Positions 62,929-64,000 of a stretch of 64,000 bases of DNA are shown here, one piece after another. This stretch comes from Micromonospora sp. WMMD882. GTDB taxonomy: Bacteria > Actinomycetota > Actinomycetes > Mycobacteriales > Micromonosporaceae. A program made the position numbers and the translations under genes. The stretch lies in the NCBI RefSeq assembly GCF_027497255.1, contig NZ_CP114903.1, positions 6,302,962 to 6,366,961 of the forward strand, given 5' to 3'. The notes below the pieces were generated by a model. That model made no database searches. It was not told where the DNA came from and saw only the letters and a list, made by a program, of their open reading frames with translations. The first letter of the stretch is position 1. Each line of letters opens with the position of its first letter.

Positions 62929-64000
62929 ATGCCCGCCCCAGCCCGCCGGGCCGCCCACGCCCGGGCCGCCCACGCCCGGGCCGCCCACGCCCGGGCCGCC
63001 CACGCCCGGGGCGTCTCCGCGAGCCCGGCCGGCGTCGGTATCCTGGCCGCCGCCGGGCTCGCCGCCGTGCTCCGGCTGCCGTTCGTCGGCGCCGGCCTCG
63101 GCATGGACGAGGGCGGGTACGCGCACGTCGCCCGGGAATGGTCCCGGGGCGTGCCGCTGTACCGCGAGGCGTGGCTGGACCGCCCCCAGGGGCTGCTCCT
63201 GACGTACCGGCTGCTGCTCGACCTGGACCCCGACGGCGGCGCGATCCGCCTCGGCGCGGTGGTCGCCGGCACGCTGATCACCCTGGCGGTCGGCGCGGCC
63301 GGCTGGCAGCTCGCCGGCCGCCGGGCCGGCGTGGTCGCGGCGGCCCTCTACGCGACCGTCGGGGTGGCCCCCCGACTGGAGGGGTTCACCCTCAACGGCG
63401 AGCTGCTGGCCGGCGTCCCGGCGACCGTCGCGGTGGTCGCCGCGCTGCGCTGGCGGCGGCACGGCGGGCCGGGCTGGCTGGTCGCCGCCGGCATCGCCGC
63501 CGGGGCCGCGCTCACCATGAAACCCTCGGGCGTCGACGGCCTCACCGCCACCCTGGCCGTCGCGGCCGTGACCACCGGCCGCCGCCTCTCCGGGTACGGC
63601 CCGGCGCTGGCCGGCGCGGCCGGGCCGCTCGCCCTGTGCGCCCTGCACGGGGTGACGGTCGGCTGGTCGGAGTACTGGCACGCGCTGGCCGGCTACCAGC
63701 TCGCCGCCCTGGGCGGCCCGCAGTCCGGTGACCGGGCCGCCGCCCTGCTGCGCAGCCTCGGCGCCGCCGCCCCGGAACTGGCCGCCCTCGCCCTGCCGGT
63801 AACGGTCGCCCTGTCCCTGCCGCGCGCCGGGCTGTCCCCGTCGCGTGCCGCCCCGCCGTCACCGCGCGCCGTCCCGGCCGCCCTGAGCCGGGTACGCCGG
63901 CCGGGGCCGACCGGGGTGATCATGGCCGGCTGGCTGGGCGGGGGAGTGGTCGGGGTGAACCTGGGCGGCGCGTACTGGCCGCACTACTGGGTGCAGCTCC
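62929..64000 (+). CDS. GT39-like membrane glycosyltransferase, cut by window edge
   Basis: 357 codons are visible and the frame is open at the right edge. After a head made of four AAHAR repeats comes the first membrane helix, then GLGMDEGGYAHVAREWSRGVPLYREAWLDRPQGLL, whose DE and R-P residues match the active-site loop of ArnT/PMT-type (GT39/GT83) polyprenyl-phosphate glycosyltransferases. About six more hydrophobic helices follow. It probably glycosylates an extracytoplasmic acceptor. ATG 62929 has GGGAAGAG upstream. Confidence 0.82.
   Translation, partial: MPAPARRAAHARAAHARAAHARAAHARGVSASPAGVGILAAAGLAAVLRLPFVGAGLGMDEGGYAHVAREWSRGVPLYREAWLDRPQGLLLTYRLLLDLDPDGGAIRLGAVVAGTLITLAVGAAGWQLAGRRAGVVAAALYATVGVAPRLEGFTLNGELLAGVPATVAVVAALRWRRHGGPGWLVAAGIAAGAALTMKPSGVDGLTATLAVAAVTTGRRLSGYGPALAGAAGPLALCALHGVTVGWSEYWHALAGYQLAALGGPQSGDRAAALLRSLGAAAPELAALALPVTVALSLPRAGLSPSRAAPPSPRAVPAALSRVRRPGPTGVIMAGWLGGGVVGVNLGGAYWPHYWVQL
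62948..63007 (+). repeat. coding tandem repeat, four 15-bp units
   Basis: GGGCCGCCCACGCCC repeated exactly four times in the start of the glycosyltransferase gene, giving AAHAR pentapeptides in the cytoplasmic head. Confidence 0.9.

Overview
The window is about 64 kb of very GC-rich DNA with strong G/C bias at third codon positions, many GTG starts and many 4-base ATGA/GTGA gene overlaps. Gene content points to an actinomycete, most likely Micromonosporaceae (Micromonospora-like). That placement is by overall resemblance only; no search was run.

Region 1 (1-31 kb) is mostly core genome. From the left edge it holds: a truncated HelD-like helicase (-); an alpha/beta hydrolase; a DUF3145 protein; a GH3 lipoprotein; the fatty-acid synthesis operon fasR / fabD-fabH-acpP-fabF (-); a PAP2 phosphatase; a CopC-like protein; gltX; a secreted LVIVD-repeat protein with a His-rich partner; aceE; a YjbQ protein; a DUF4139 protein; a PhoD phosphatase; a MarR regulator; a fused E1 alpha/beta 2-oxoacid dehydrogenase; DUF3052; ahpE; and tRNA-Val(UAC). 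From memory, M. tuberculosis has ahpE, the DUF3052 gene, aceE, a PucR-type regulator, fabD, an ACP and a KAS within about eight genes (Rv2238c-Rv2245). The same set is present here, spread out by inserted genes.

Region 2 (31-56 kb) is accessory in character. Just after the tRNA are a decayed ORF and a GNAT acetyltransferase behind a probable leader-peptide attenuator. Next is a rifampicin monooxygenase (rox-like) with a 19-bp rifamycin-associated element upstream and a frameshifted membrane gene coupled downstream. Further on are a truncated GNAT fragment, a SARP-type regulator with a perfect 17-bp operator on its -10, a dehalogenase-like hydrolase, a pyruvyl-transferase family protein, a DinB protein with a DPTx tandem repeat, and an SNF2 helicase coupled to a SWIM zinc-finger protein. 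A five-gene operon (46.96-53.47 kb) joins Tat-type DUF1800 and DUF1501 proteins to a ferric-reductase-like membrane flavoprotein, an FMN-binding protein and ApbE. It looks like an extracytoplasmic flavin electron-transfer unit. A prim-pol-like protein and an XRE regulator/flavoprotein pair follow.

Region 3 (57-64 kb) returns to core genes: Nif3-like, zinc-ribbon coiled coil, RNase H/acid phosphatase (order as in Rv2230c-Rv2228c), then a DUF3311/SSS transporter pair, a TSUP permease, and the start of a membrane glycosyltransferase cut by the right edge.

Recurrent regulatory themes: many genes have a TANNNT-like hexamer 6-8 nt before the start codon, suggesting leaderless mRNAs. Long GC-rich hairpins without U-tracts follow many operons. 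Two copies of one intergenic inverted-repeat element lie 34 kb apart, and there are many short tandem repeats (5, 6, 7, 15, 18, 23 and 24 bp).
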